Positions 41,845 through 49,964 of a stretch of 64,000 nt of DNA are shown here, piece by piece. The DNA lies in the NCBI RefSeq assembly GCF_001885905.1, contig NZ_JXKM01000002.1, positions 362,258-426,257 of the forward strand. The letters are read 5' to 3'. The notes beneath the pieces were generated by a model that saw only the letters and a program-made list of their open reading frames with translations, did no database searches and was not told the DNA's origin. Numbering within the stretch: position 1 is the stretch's first letter; the number at the start of each line of letters is the position of its first letter. Both the position numbers and the translations under genes were made by a program. The DNA comes from Enterococcus devriesei. Lineage in GTDB: Bacteria > Bacillota > Bacilli > Lactobacillales > Enterococcaceae.

Positions 41845-44184
41845 TTCTGTTTCTTCCCAAAAGGCTTGGATGGTTTTACCTAATTCTTCTGCACCATAGA
41901 CAACTTTGCGATCACGCCAACTAATCGGTAATAATTTTTGATAATGGGGATTCGTATAGCGCTGATCCAAAAGTAAAATGATTCCTTGATCCTTCATTGT
42001 GCGGATCACTCGACCTGCCGCTTGAATCACCTTATTCATCCCCGGTAATTGATAAGCGTAACTAAATCCTTCGTTTCTTTTTTCATCGTAATACTCTTTG
42101 ATTAACTCTTGTTCGTGATTGATTTGAGGAAGACCAACACCTACTACAACCGTTCCAATCAGCCTTCCACCGACTAAATCAATGCCTTCAGAGAAAATCC
42201 CGCCTAACACACAGAAGCCGATCAACGTTTTTTTCGGCTGATTTACAAAAGCAGCTAGAAATTCTTCTCGCTCAGCTTCATTTAATTTCGAGCCTTGGAT
42301 CTGTATCGCATACTCTCGATAACGGTCATGAAAATAATCTGCGACTTGATCAAGAAATTGAAAAGACGGTAAAAAGACTAAATAGTTTCCAGTTTTGGCT
42401 TTGACTAATGTTTCGATAGCTTCAGCAATTTTTGGAATACTTTGGACCCGCTTCTGATATGTCGTTTGGATACTAGCATCCACCGCCACTAATCGATTTT
42501 TTGTTGGAAACGGGCTGGGCAAACGATAGGTCAAGCTCTCTTCCCCTCCGCCTAAGACTTCTTGATAATAATCTAAGGGCGAAAAGCTTGCTGAAAAGAG
42601 GATACTACTGCCGACTTTGTCCATGGTCTGTTCTAGAAAGTATGAAGGATCAATGCAATATTCTTTGACGATCAAGTCATAATTTTTAAATTCCACCGTT
42701 GTCTCGTAATGATCATCATAGAACTCACTCATTCGCGTAAAGCGCAAAATCTCAAAATAAGCTGGCAGCATTCGTTGCTGCATAGGGTCTTCAGGATTTT
42801 CCGCCAACCATTCTTTAATCAGTTCTTGAACTTTAAAAAGACTATTAACAAGCCCTTCTGGAGCACTCTGCTGATGGAGGTAAGCCTCGCCGTCAAGGGC
42901 TTGATAAATCAGTTCAAATTCGTTATCGGCCCTTATAAAGGCTTTATTTAGTTTTTTAAAAGAACCTTTTAAATCCTTTTGAACATTTGTTAAGTTGTTT
43001 CTTGAGATACTTGCCGAGTACATTTCTTTGGACCGGTTAACTAAATTGTGAGCTTCATCTACTAACACTAAGTTGCTTTTATTCTCTTCTTCAAAAAAGC
43101 GGCGTAAGTACACAGTTGGATCAAAGAGATAATTATAGTCTCCTATGACAAGATCACAAAAGCGGCTAACATCTAATGATAATTCAAAAGGACAAAGCTC
43201 ATGCTTGCGCGCATAGTCTTCAATCACTGGACGAGTATATTGATCGTCGTTATTCAACATATCCCATAAACCATCATTCACGCGGTCGTAATACCCCTTA
43301 GCAAAAGGACAATGCTCCGGCGTACAATTTCGTTCAGTCAAAAAGCAAATCTTATCCTTCGCCGTCAAAGTTACACTTTTGATTCGGGCGGCTTCTTGAG
43401 TAATTTTAGTCACGGTTTCTTCCGCGACCTGCCGGGTGATTGTTTTGGCGGTCAAATAGAAGATCCTTTCACCTAGTTCTTCTCCCATCGCTTTGAATGT
43501 GGGAAACAATGTCGACATCGTTTTGCCTGTCCCGGTTGGTGCTTCAACAAAGAGCTTTTGTTGCGCATGAATCGTCTTGTAAACGGCGGCAGCCAATTCT
43601 CTTTGTCCGGCACGATAGGTTTCAAAAGGAAAGGCCAATTCTTTCAGTGATTGATTTCTCGTTTCCCGCCAATTCATTTGAAAAACGAGCCAGTTTTCAT
43701 AGCTTTGGACTAAATCGGTAAAAAAGTCCGCTAGCTCTTGGAAGCTATACCGACGTTCTTGTCGCGTGATTTTTTCTTCCGTCGTCTGAAAATACGTTAG
43801 ACGTGCTCCGATTTCACTTAATTCTTCTTGTTCACTATAGATATAGGCGTAAACCATTGCTTGATAAAAATACAGATTAATGATCCCTTCTTCTAAATCT
43901 TCAAAAGGTGTTTCTGAGGTTTTTATCTCATCGATATAGGTCAGTTCATCTTGCAAAAGGATCCCATCTGCGCGACCCTCAATTTGAACCTCGATGCCGG
44001 CAATAGTTAATGGCTTTTTCAGCCAGACCTCTTTCTGATAGCTCGATCCAGCTTCTTTCTGCAGCTTGCGATGAATTCTAGCACCCTCTTGAGGTGTGTG
44101 GCTGCTGTTTTTTCCTTCATCAATACTGCCGCTGCGTAGAATGAATTCAACTAATTCACGAACAGCTATTTTCTTGACTGTCAC
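41842..44184 (-). CDS. XPD/DinG-like Fe-S helicase with N-terminal PD-(D/E)XK domain
   Basis: A 780-residue superfamily 2 helicase. Residues about 1-185 form a RecB/Cas4-like nuclease domain (D73 in EGRADG, E86-I-K88 in YIDEIKTSE). The helicase has Walker A APTGTGKT (K221), the four cysteines C280, C287, C292 and C331 that would hold a 4Fe-4S cluster, DEAH box 376-379, and the late QAAGRVIRT motif VI. Such fusions are widespread in Firmicutes and are thought to act in DNA repair; biochemical data are few. It is monocistronic. Whether the nuclease domain is active is unproven, although the metal-binding residues appear intact. Confidence 0.88.
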   Translation of the reverse strand: MTVKKIAVRELVEFILRSGSIDEGKNSSHTPQEGARIHRKLQKEAGSSYQKEVWLKKPLTIAGIEVQIEGRADGILLQDELTYIDEIKTSETPFEDLEEGIINLYFYQAMVYAYIYSEQEELSEIGARLTYFQTTEEKITRQERRYSFQELADFFTDLVQSYENWLVFQMNWRETRNQSLKELAFPFETYRAGQRELAAAVYKTIHAQQKLFVEAPTGTGKTMSTLFPTFKAMGEELGERIFYLTAKTITRQVAEETVTKITQEAARIKSVTLTAKDKICFLTERNCTPEHCPFAKGYYDRVNDGLWDMLNNDDQYTRPVIEDYARKHELCPFELSLDVSRFCDLVIGDYNYLFDPTVYLRRFFEEENKSNLVLVDEAHNLVNRSKEMYSASISRNNLTNVQKDLKGSFKKLNKAFIRADNEFELIYQALDGEAYLHQQSAPEGLVNSLFKVQELIKEWLAENPEDPMQQRMLPAYFEILRFTRMSEFYDDHYETTVEFKNYDLIVKEYCIDPSYFLEQTMDKVGSSILFSASFSPLDYYQEVLGGGEESLTYRLPSPFPTKNRLVAVDASIQTTYQKRVQSIPKIAEAIETLVKAKTGNYLVFLPSFQFLDQVADYFHDRYREYAIQIQGSKLNEAEREEFLAAFVNQPKKTLIGFCVLGGIFSEGIDLVGGRLIGTVVVGVGLPQINHEQELIKEYYDEKRNEGFSYAYQLPGMNKVIQAAGRVIRTMKDQGIILLLDQRYTNPHYQKLLPISWRDRKVVYGAEELGKTIQAFWEETE

Positions 44185-44275
44185 GTCTTCACCTCATCTA
44201 TCTTTTTTATCATTTGTTTTCATTTAAAAGTTTTTGCTGTTCAACCATAGAAGATTTTCTAAACGGCGTCAAGTG

Positions 44276-44647
44276 TTACTCGTCCTCCGACTTATCTATT
44301 AAACGTTGCAAAAAGTCGCGGAAAAGATCAGTTGCAATTCCCATTTTTTCGTAGTTTTCAAAGATCGAATGAATCTCCATAAATAGAAACGATAGATAAA
44401 ACGCGTAAAGCAAGACGTTGCCGGCATTCATTGGGATCAAGCTTGCAACCGGCAGGAAAAATAGCAGTAACAAAATACTGGCGATCTTTCGTAAAATCCC
44501 ATTAATCCCTATTTTTGATGAGAGCTGCTTCGTTAAGCGTGCAGCAATCAATCCGGTGATCAAATCCAGCAGCATAGCTAATGAAATCAGCGCTAAAACA
44601 AATAGTACGTTTGGCTCTCCTTCAATCATTTTCATCCAATTTGTCAT
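44276..44647 (-). CDS. Phage-type holin family protein (Holin_4-like)
   Basis: A 123-residue protein with about three or four hydrophobic helices: VLFVLALISLAMLLDLITG (about 14-32, with the family's D-x-x-T-G-L motif), a second near 55-75 (ILLLLFFLPVASLIPMN) and a third near 80-98, then a charged C-terminus. This is the layout of toxin-secretion/phage-lysis holins (PF05105). GGGGGA lies before 44647; a longer frame from 44692 has no site. No endolysin, capsid or integrase gene is near, so it is an isolated remnant or a domesticated holin. Confidence 0.78.
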   Translation of the reverse strand: MTNWMKMIEGEPNVLFVLALISLAMLLDLITGLIAARLTKQLSSKIGINGILRKIASILLLLFFLPVASLIPMNAGNVLLYAFYLSFLFMEIHSIFENYEKMGIATDLFRDFLQRLIDKSEDE

Positions 44648-44748
44648 AATAAATTCCCCCTTTACTATTATTAACGAAAGAAAAAGGCTCAATGCTTACC
44701 TAAATGTCAAATTCGTTCAGGGATTCCACATATTTTTTGCTTTTAAGG

Positions 44749-44835
44749 TATAATAAAGAAGAAATTCAGCCTAGGTCTCTAAACGAGAAGACCTAGCTGG
44801 TGTGAAATTGAGGCTCATTTTCTAAAGAGAATGAG
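44749..44835 (+). promoter_or_regulatory. -10 box and two-hairpin leader before the MBL hydrolase gene
   Basis: TATAAT lies at 44749-44754; no good -35 is seen. The ~90-nt leader has two hairpins: CTAGGTCT (44771-44778) with AGACCTAG (44789-44796), and CTCATTTTC (44814-44822) with GAGAATGAG (44827-44835). The second ends 3 nt before the AGGAGG ribosome site, where it could affect initiation. Confidence 0.4.
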
Positions 44836-44849
44836 TTAGGAGGGAAATA

Positions 44850-45476
44850 ATGATTCAAATCGAAGGCTTCGTTACGGGGGTTGCACAAGAAAATTGTTAC
44901 TTGATCCATAACGAGCAGAATTTACTAATTGTTGATCCAGGCGCTGAGGGAGATCGCTTAGCTGCAGAAATTAAACGTGTCGGGAAAAAACCACAGGCAA
45001 TTCTTTTAACCCATACCCATTATGACCATATTGGAGCGGTAGAACAATTACGGAAATTGTATGATATTCCGGTCTATGTCAGCCCGTTGGAACAAAAATG
45101 GTTAGGTGACCCTATTCTGAATCTTTCAGGCTTAGGCCGACATGATGATATGCCGGATTTGATTGTTCGACCGGCAGAATTTGAATTTGAGCTGAAAGAA
45201 TACACGATTGGCGGCATGACCTTCCAAGTGGTTCCCACCCCGGGACATTCTATCGGTAGTGTCAGCTTTATCTTTGACAATTTTGTTGTCGTGGGAGATG
45301 CTTTATTTAAAGGAAGTATCGGCCGCACGGATCTTTATACCGGAGATCTACAACAGCTTCTATATAGTGTTAAAACGTATCTCTTTACCTTACCTCGCGA
45401 ATTGCCAGCGTATCCTGGACATGGTCCGGCAACGACGATCGGTCAAGAGATAGATACAAATCCGTTTTTTAATTAA
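44850..45476 (+). CDS. Metallo-beta-lactamase fold hydrolase (glyoxalase II-like)
   Basis: A 208-residue MBL-fold protein with the metal-binding motif THTHYDHIGA (H-x-H-x-D-H, about 55-64), the later PGHS (about 131-134), GDALFKGSIGR (about 149-159) and YPGHGPAT near the C-terminus. The order and spacing fit glyoxalase II/YqgX-like hydrolases. Substrate unknown. AGGAGGG lies just before the ATG. The phosphatase gene begins 23 bp downstream on the same strand, so the two are probably co-transcribed. Confidence 0.88.
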   Translation: MIQIEGFVTGVAQENCYLIHNEQNLLIVDPGAEGDRLAAEIKRVGKKPQAILLTHTHYDHIGAVEQLRKLYDIPVYVSPLEQKWLGDPILNLSGLGRHDDMPDLIVRPAEFEFELKEYTIGGMTFQVVPTPGHSIGSVSFIFDNFVVVGDALFKGSIGRTDLYTGDLQQLLYSVKTYLFTLPRELPAYPGHGPATTIGQEIDTNPFFN

Positions 45477-45499
45477 TCAACTTTTTGGAGGTTTTAAAT

Positions 45500-46204
45500 A
45501 TGGCAGAAACAAATCTTTACATTGTACGACATGGTAAAACGATGTTCAATACATTAGCGCGTGTACAAGGCTGGTGTGACACTCCGCTGACCCAAAGCGG
45601 CCGCGACGGTATCCACTACGTCGGACTTGGATTACAAGACACTAAGTTTGAAGAAGCCTATTCAAGTGATTCCGGACGGGCGATTGAAACCATGCGAATT
45701 CTCTTAGGGGAACATCCAGACGGTAAAGATATCCCTTACCATGTCGATCCAAGAATTCGCGAATGGTGTTTTGGTTCTTTAGAAGGTGCTTATGATGCAG
45801 AAATGTGGGGCGTCCTGCCTCGTGTGTTGAATTTTAAAACTGAAGATGATTTATTTGCGACCGATGTCAGCTTTGAAGAGATCGCAAATGCAGTTGAAGG
45901 AGCCGATACAGCAAACTGGGCAGAGCCTTACGAAAAATTACGGGATCGCGTCTGGAACGGCTTTGAAGATATCGCCCAACAACGTGAAAAACAAGGTGGC
46001 GGAAATGTCTTAATCGTTTCTCACGGTTTAACGATTGCTTTCTTACTAAGCTTGATCGATTCAAAACAACCTGTTCGGGCAAATCTGTTAAATGGTAGTA
46101 TCAATCGCCTGCGTTACGAAAATGGCGAGTTTTCGATCCGTGCAATCAATGATATTAGTTACATGGAACGTGGGAAAAAGATTTCTGATCAAATTGACGC
46201 GTAA
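45500..46204 (+). CDS. Histidine phosphatase (phosphoglycerate mutase-like) family protein
   Basis: A 234-residue histidine phosphatase. The catalytic motif IVRHGKTMFN is at about 8-17 with His at about 11, and the second active-site histidine is in VSHGLTIAFLL near 178. The larger size and the insertion around 75-130 set it apart from a typical cofactor-dependent PGM; it may be a general phosphatase. The ATG at 45500 is chosen because GGAGG lies upstream; an earlier TTG overlaps that site. It follows the MBL gene and is ended by a strong hairpin terminator. Confidence 0.88.
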   Translation: MAETNLYIVRHGKTMFNTLARVQGWCDTPLTQSGRDGIHYVGLGLQDTKFEEAYSSDSGRAIETMRILLGEHPDGKDIPYHVDPRIREWCFGSLEGAYDAEMWGVLPRVLNFKTEDDLFATDVSFEEIANAVEGADTANWAEPYEKLRDRVWNGFEDIAQQREKQGGGNVLIVSHGLTIAFLLSLIDSKQPVRANLLNGSINRLRYENGEFSIRAINDISYMERGKKISDQIDA

Positions 46205-46312
46205 CCTTAAGAGGTTGAAGCAGAAGTGTCAACTTCAAGAAATTGCTCCTCAGATTTTTTGAAATTTTGGCTTATTTCCGAAGAAGCTACTTCTGTCAAA
46301 CTGTTTATACGT

Positions 46313-46353
46313 GAAGAAGAGCGGTGACAAAATTTTTGTCACCGCTCTTCTTT
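46313..46353 (+). terminator. Strong terminator after the phosphatase gene
   Basis: GAAGAAGAGCGGTGACAAAA (46313-46332) is complementary to the segment ending in CACCGCTCTTCTTTC near 46353, with T residues at the end. The rest of the ~300-bp gap (46205-46312 and 46354-46504) holds no gene; it contains a possible inverted repeat (CAGAAGT near 46221 with ACTTCTG near 46290) and the uppP promoter region. Confidence 0.85.
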
Positions 46354-46504
46354 CTGAATAAATGGTGTTCCAGTAGTAGTTTGTTGCTTGACGATGAACA
46401 CTTCTATCACGGTTTCTTTAAAAAAGCTTAGTTTTTTTTCGATGGTTTTTTGATTAGCGAAACGGTATACTATTTTATGTTACTAATCTGAAAGGACGTA
46501 TAGT

Positions 46505-47338
46505 ATGCTTATTGCTAATATTTTTAAAGCCATTATTCTTGGTATCGTCGAAGGGATCACGGAATGGCTACCGATTTCTTCTACCGGCCATTTGATCTTA
46601 GCCGACGAATTCATCAAAATGAACATGAGTCCCGCCTTCACCGAAATGTTTAACGTCGTGATTCAATTAGGAGCGATTTTGGCGGTCGTCGTTTTATACT
46701 TCAGCAAGCTGAATCCCTTCGCTCCCAGCAAGTCTTCAGCCGAAAAGAAGGATACTTGGACATTATGGTTCAAGGTCATCATCGCCTGTCTTCCGGCAGC
46801 TATAATTGGTATTCCAGCTGATGACTTCTTAGACGCGCATTTCCATAAGTTTTTACCTGTGGCAATTATGTTGATTGTTTACGGGATTGCGTTTATCGTT
46901 GTTGAAAAACAAAACAAACATAAACAGCCAAAAGTCACCACCTTAAACGACTTCACTTACAAAGCGGCTTTGATTGTAGGGGCGTTTCAATTATTATCAT
47001 TGATCCCCGGAACTTCTCGTTCTGGTGCAACGATTTTAGGAGCGATTATTATTGGCAGCTCTCGTTTTGTGGCAACGGAATTCTCTTTCTTCTTAGGTAT
47101 TCCCGTCATGTTTGGCGCCAGTGGTTTGAAGATTTTCAAATTTATTTCTCACGGAAATTCATTTGGCTCTTCTGAGACTATCGTATTATTAGTCGGTATG
47201 ATCACTGCTTTCGTCGTCTCTATTATCGCTATCAAATTCTTATTGGATTATATTAAACGAAATGATTTTACTGCCTTTGGCTGGTATCGAATTATTCTCG
47301 GCATCATCTTAATTGGCTACTGGCTGATCGCTATGTAA
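46505..47338 (+). CDS. uppP: Undecaprenyl-diphosphatase (BacA family)
   Basis: Dephosphorylates undecaprenyl diphosphate to recycle the wall-lipid carrier and gives bacitracin tolerance in the family. The 277-residue membrane protein has about eight helices. The catalytic signatures are [18 protein letters not shown] (about 13-30) with the E-x-x-x-E pair, and the [14 protein letters not shown] motif near 173 with the conserved Ser/Arg. AAGGACG precedes the ATG, and TATACT at about 46467 is a likely -10. It is monocistronic, with a terminator directly after the stop. Confidence 0.95.
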   Translation: MLIANIFKAIILGIVEGITEWLPISSTGHLILADEFIKMNMSPAFTEMFNVVIQLGAILAVVVLYFSKLNPFAPSKSSAEKKDTWTLWFKVIIACLPAAIIGIPADDFLDAHFHKFLPVAIMLIVYGIAFIVVEKQNKHKQPKVTTLNDFTYKAALIVGAFQLLSLIPGTSRSGATILGAIIIGSSRFVATEFSFFLGIPVMFGASGLKIFKFISHGNSFGSSETIVLLVGMITAFVVSIIAIKFLLDYIKRNDFTAFGWYRIILGIILIGYWLIAM

Positions 47339-47372
47339 GACCTGCATTTTTGTAGGTCTTTTCTTTTTTGCC
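47336..47372 (+). terminator. Terminator after uppP
   Basis: AAGACCT (47337-47343) pairs with AGGTCTT (47354-47360), extended by imperfect inner pairs, then TTCTTTTTT. The left arm overlaps the stop codon. Confidence 0.75.
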
Positions 47373-47469
47373 ATTTTTCGAACCAATTGATAATTATTAT
47401 AAAATAATTCATCTTTTGTTATTCCGTCATCTCCTTGAATCGGCTGACTTTCCTTTTACCAACTACTAA

Positions 47470-47492
47470 TGATAGTCATTCTCAAGTATAAT
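47470..47492 (+). promoter_or_regulatory. Fur/PerR-like box next to the metal ATPase promoter
   Basis: TGATAGTCATTCTCA (47470-47484) matches the 7-1-7 Fur consensus (TGATAAT-n-ATTATCA) at 12 of 14 dyad positions. TATAAT at 47487-47492 follows at once, so the box overlaps the promoter core. Further half-sites (GATAATTACT, TCATTATCA) lie downstream to about 47540. Metal-dependent control of the P-type ATPase is inferred. Confidence 0.55.
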
Positions 47493-47580
47493 TGATAATT
47501 ACTTTCGTTCTCAATTGGCTGATTTCATTATCATTTGAACAATTGACTGTGATACTATGAGGGTGAAAGGAGGAAAAGTT

Positions 47581-49467
47581 ATGAATACTAAAGAACGAAA
47601 TGCTTTTCTCTCTACTTTGTTTTGCCTAGTCTTTTTAATCAGTGGTAAGATGCTGATGGCCTTTGCCTATCCCTTCTTTCCGCTTGTCTTTATTTTAGCC
47701 ATCATTAGCGGCGGGTGGAAACAAACTTTTGAAGGAATCTCAGAATTAATCCATGAAAAAACCTTAAATGTCGATTTATTGATGGCCTTAGCAGCGATCG
47801 GCGCTTGTTTAATTGGTAATTGGTTTGAAGGCGCGATGTTGACATTTATCTTTTGTCTCAGCGGTGCCTTGGAAGAATATGCGACTAACAAAAGTACGAA
47901 AGAGATTACCGCTCTAATGAACGTGGCGCCAAAAGAAGCATTAAAAGTTGTCGCCGGCGAACACATTACGGTTCCAGTTGAGGCATTAAAACTGCATGAT
48001 CATGTATTCGTTCCTAAAGGCACAGCCGTACCGATCGATGGGAAGATGTTAGCAACTTCTTCGATTGATGAAGCGGCAATCACCGGTGAAGCGGTGCCCG
48101 TCGAAAAAAATCCCGGCGATGAAGTTTTTGGCGGTACGATCAACGTTGGACAAGCTTTTACTCTAGCAGTAACAAAAACAAGCAACGACACGCTATTTTC
48201 ACAAATTTTACGGCTAGTGGAAAATGCCCAAAAGGAACAAAGCGCAACTGCGACTTTCATCGAAAAAATCGAAAATGGTTATGTTAAAATCGTTTTAATT
48301 GCCGTTCCATTGATGATCTTCGCAACTCATTTCTTACTTGGCTGGAGTTTTACTGAAAGTTTCTATCGCGGGATGGTACTCCTTGTCGTTGCCTCTCCTT
48401 GTGCCCTAGTCGCCTCTGCGACGCCTGCAACATTAGCCGCGATCTCCAATGGCGCGAAGCATGGGATTCTTTTTAAGTCGGGTAAAACACTAGAAAAATT
48501 AGCGGATCTGCAGGCAATCTCTTTTGATAAGACAGGAACGTTGACACAAGGGAAGCCGCGTGTCACTAATTATAAAATTTTTTCAGCTGATCCTCTCATT
48601 CCGAGAATCCTCTATTCGATGGAACGCCAATCGACTCATCCATTAGCAATCGCCATTGCCAAGTTTTTCGAAAAGGAAGAGAGCTTGGATCTCCAAGTGG
48701 AAGAAAAAGCCGGTATGGGATTAGAAACAGTTTATTTTGACCAGACTTGGCGCTTAGGAAAGCCTACGGAAAAACAAATGCAACAACCTTTAATCACTCT
48801 ATGGCATAACGAAGGTAAAACAGTCGTTGCACTTACCCACGATGAAAAATTAGTTGCCTTAATCGCTTTAATGGATCTGCCTAAGCCTTTTACGAAAGAA
48901 ATCATTGCCTACTTTGATAATCAAGCAGTTCAAACGGTGATGCTGACTGGCGATAATCACGGAGCTGCCAGCTTTGCGGCTCAACAGCTGGGGTTGAATG
49001 CTTTTCATAGCGGTCTACTTCCTGCGGATAAGACGGCGCTAGTCAAACAACAGCAAGAAAGTTATCCAGTCAACGCGATGGTAGGTGATGGAATCAATGA
49101 TGCCCCTGCTCTTGCGACCGCCAGTATTGGAATTGCGATGGGTGAAGGAACCGATGTGGCGATGGAAGTTTCCGATATGGTTTTAATGAAGAATGACTTG
49201 ACGAAATTGATGTACAGTCATCGACTGGCCAAAAAAATGAAGCGTATCGTACGACAAAATATTCTGTTTTCACTCAGCGTGATCCTTCTTTTGATTGCCA
49301 GCAACTTCCTTCAATTTCTAACCTTACCGCTTGGAGTCATCGGACATGAAGGCAGCACTATTTTAGTCATCTTGAATGGACTGAGAATGCTGATACCATT
49401 GAAGGAGCTAACTCACAACAAAGCAGAAAAGTGCACAGCCTGTCCCCTTTATCAAGCCGCCAGCTAA
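47581..49467 (+). CDS. Heavy-metal P1B-type ATPase, PfeT/FrvA-like
   Basis: A 628-residue cation-exporting ATPase. It has no N-terminal metal-binding domain. The actuator has ITGEAVPVEK near 158, the membrane metal site is SPCALV near 265, phosphorylation is at D316 in DKTGTLT, the nucleotide domain has THPLA near 350 and GDGIND near 501. The late HEGSTILVILNGLRML helix is typical of P1B-4/ZosA-type pumps. With the Fur/PerR-like box upstream, iron(II) efflux is the best guess; cobalt, zinc or cadmium remain possible. A C-terminal CTACPLY adds two cysteines. AAGGAGG marks the start. Confidence 0.88.
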   Translation: MNTKERNAFLSTLFCLVFLISGKMLMAFAYPFFPLVFILAIISGGWKQTFEGISELIHEKTLNVDLLMALAAIGACLIGNWFEGAMLTFIFCLSGALEEYATNKSTKEITALMNVAPKEALKVVAGEHITVPVEALKLHDHVFVPKGTAVPIDGKMLATSSIDEAAITGEAVPVEKNPGDEVFGGTINVGQAFTLAVTKTSNDTLFSQILRLVENAQKEQSATATFIEKIENGYVKIVLIAVPLMIFATHFLLGWSFTESFYRGMVLLVVASPCALVASATPATLAAISNGAKHGILFKSGKTLEKLADLQAISFDKTGTLTQGKPRVTNYKIFSADPLIPRILYSMERQSTHPLAIAIAKFFEKEESLDLQVEEKAGMGLETVYFDQTWRLGKPTEKQMQQPLITLWHNEGKTVVALTHDEKLVALIALMDLPKPFTKEIIAYFDNQAVQTVMLTGDNHGAASFAAQQLGLNAFHSGLLPADKTALVKQQQESYPVNAMVGDGINDAPALATASIGIAMGEGTDVAMEVSDMVLMKNDLTKLMYSHRLAKKMKRIVRQNILFSLSVILLLIASNFLQFLTLPLGVIGHEGSTILVILNGLRMLIPLKELTHNKAEKCTACPLYQAAS

Positions 49468-49536
49468 TTTTTTAGCAAGAATGCCTTTATCAAACTGTAA
49501 ATTTTCTGTTAAGGAAAAAAACTTGTCACGATTTTA

Positions 49537-49565
49537 TTGCATTGGAAACTTCCTTTATGTATAAT
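49537..49565 (+). promoter_or_regulatory. Promoter of rpsT
   Basis: TTGCAT (49537-49542), 17-nt spacer, TATAAT (49560-49565): near-consensus. The leader from about 49572 contains TACGG/CCGTA hairpin (near 49580-49596) before the GGAGG ribosome site. Confidence 0.8.
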
Positions 49566-49623
49566 GAGTAATGTTGAATTGTACGGCTATAACCGTATAA
49601 GACTAAATCCGGAGGTGAAATCC

Positions 49624-49878
49624 ATGCCAAACATTGAATCTGCAATCAAACGTGTCCGCACTAGCGAAGCTGCTAACGCTAAAAACTCATCACAAATGAG
49701 CGCAATGCGTACAACCGTTAAGAAATTTGAAGAAGCTGCTGCTGCAGGTGCTGAAAATATGAACGACTTATATAAAGAAGCTGCTAAAGCTATCGATATG
49801 GCTGAATCAAAAGGTTTGATCCACAAAAACAAAGCAAACCGTGATAAAGCACGTCTTGCTAAAAAATTAGCAAAATAA
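49624..49878 (+). CDS. rpsT: 30S ribosomal protein S20
   Basis: Binds 16S rRNA early in 30S assembly. The 84-residue sequence begins [18 protein letters not shown] and ends in the basic [11 protein letters not shown] tail, as usual for S20. A CCGGAGG site with the right spacing fixes the ATG at 49624; upstream in-frame codons run into the promoter. It is monocistronic with its own promoter and terminator. In Bacillus the gene lies next to holA; here the two are separated by the PFOR/Nfn block. Confidence 0.97.
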   Translation: MPNIESAIKRVRTSEAANAKNSSQMSAMRTTVKKFEEAAAAGAENMNDLYKEAAKAIDMAESKGLIHKNKANRDKARLAKKLAK

Positions 49879-49880
49879 TA

Positions 49881-49908
49881 AAAACCGATCATTTGATCGG
49901 TTTTTTTA
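49881..49908 (+). terminator. Terminator of rpsT
   Basis: AACCGATC pairs with GATCGGTT around ATTT (within 49883-49902), followed by TTTTTTT. Confidence 0.85.
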
Positions 49909-49917
49909 TTTATACTT

Positions 49918-49959
49918 AAAAAAGCCGCCGAATTTTAGTTAATAAAATTCGGCGGCTTT
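49918..49959 (-). terminator. Terminator of the flavodoxin-Nfn-PFOR operon
   Basis: AAAGCCGCCGAATTTT (49921-49936) is a perfect inverse of AAAATTCGGCGGCTTT (49944-49959), with a T-tract on the minus strand. Confidence 0.9.
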
Positions 49960-49964
49960 ACTGC

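Noticed and set aside
44276-44647. Possible prophage around the holin-type gene
   Set aside because: No integrase, capsid, tail, lysin or attachment repeats within the neighbouring 10 kb.
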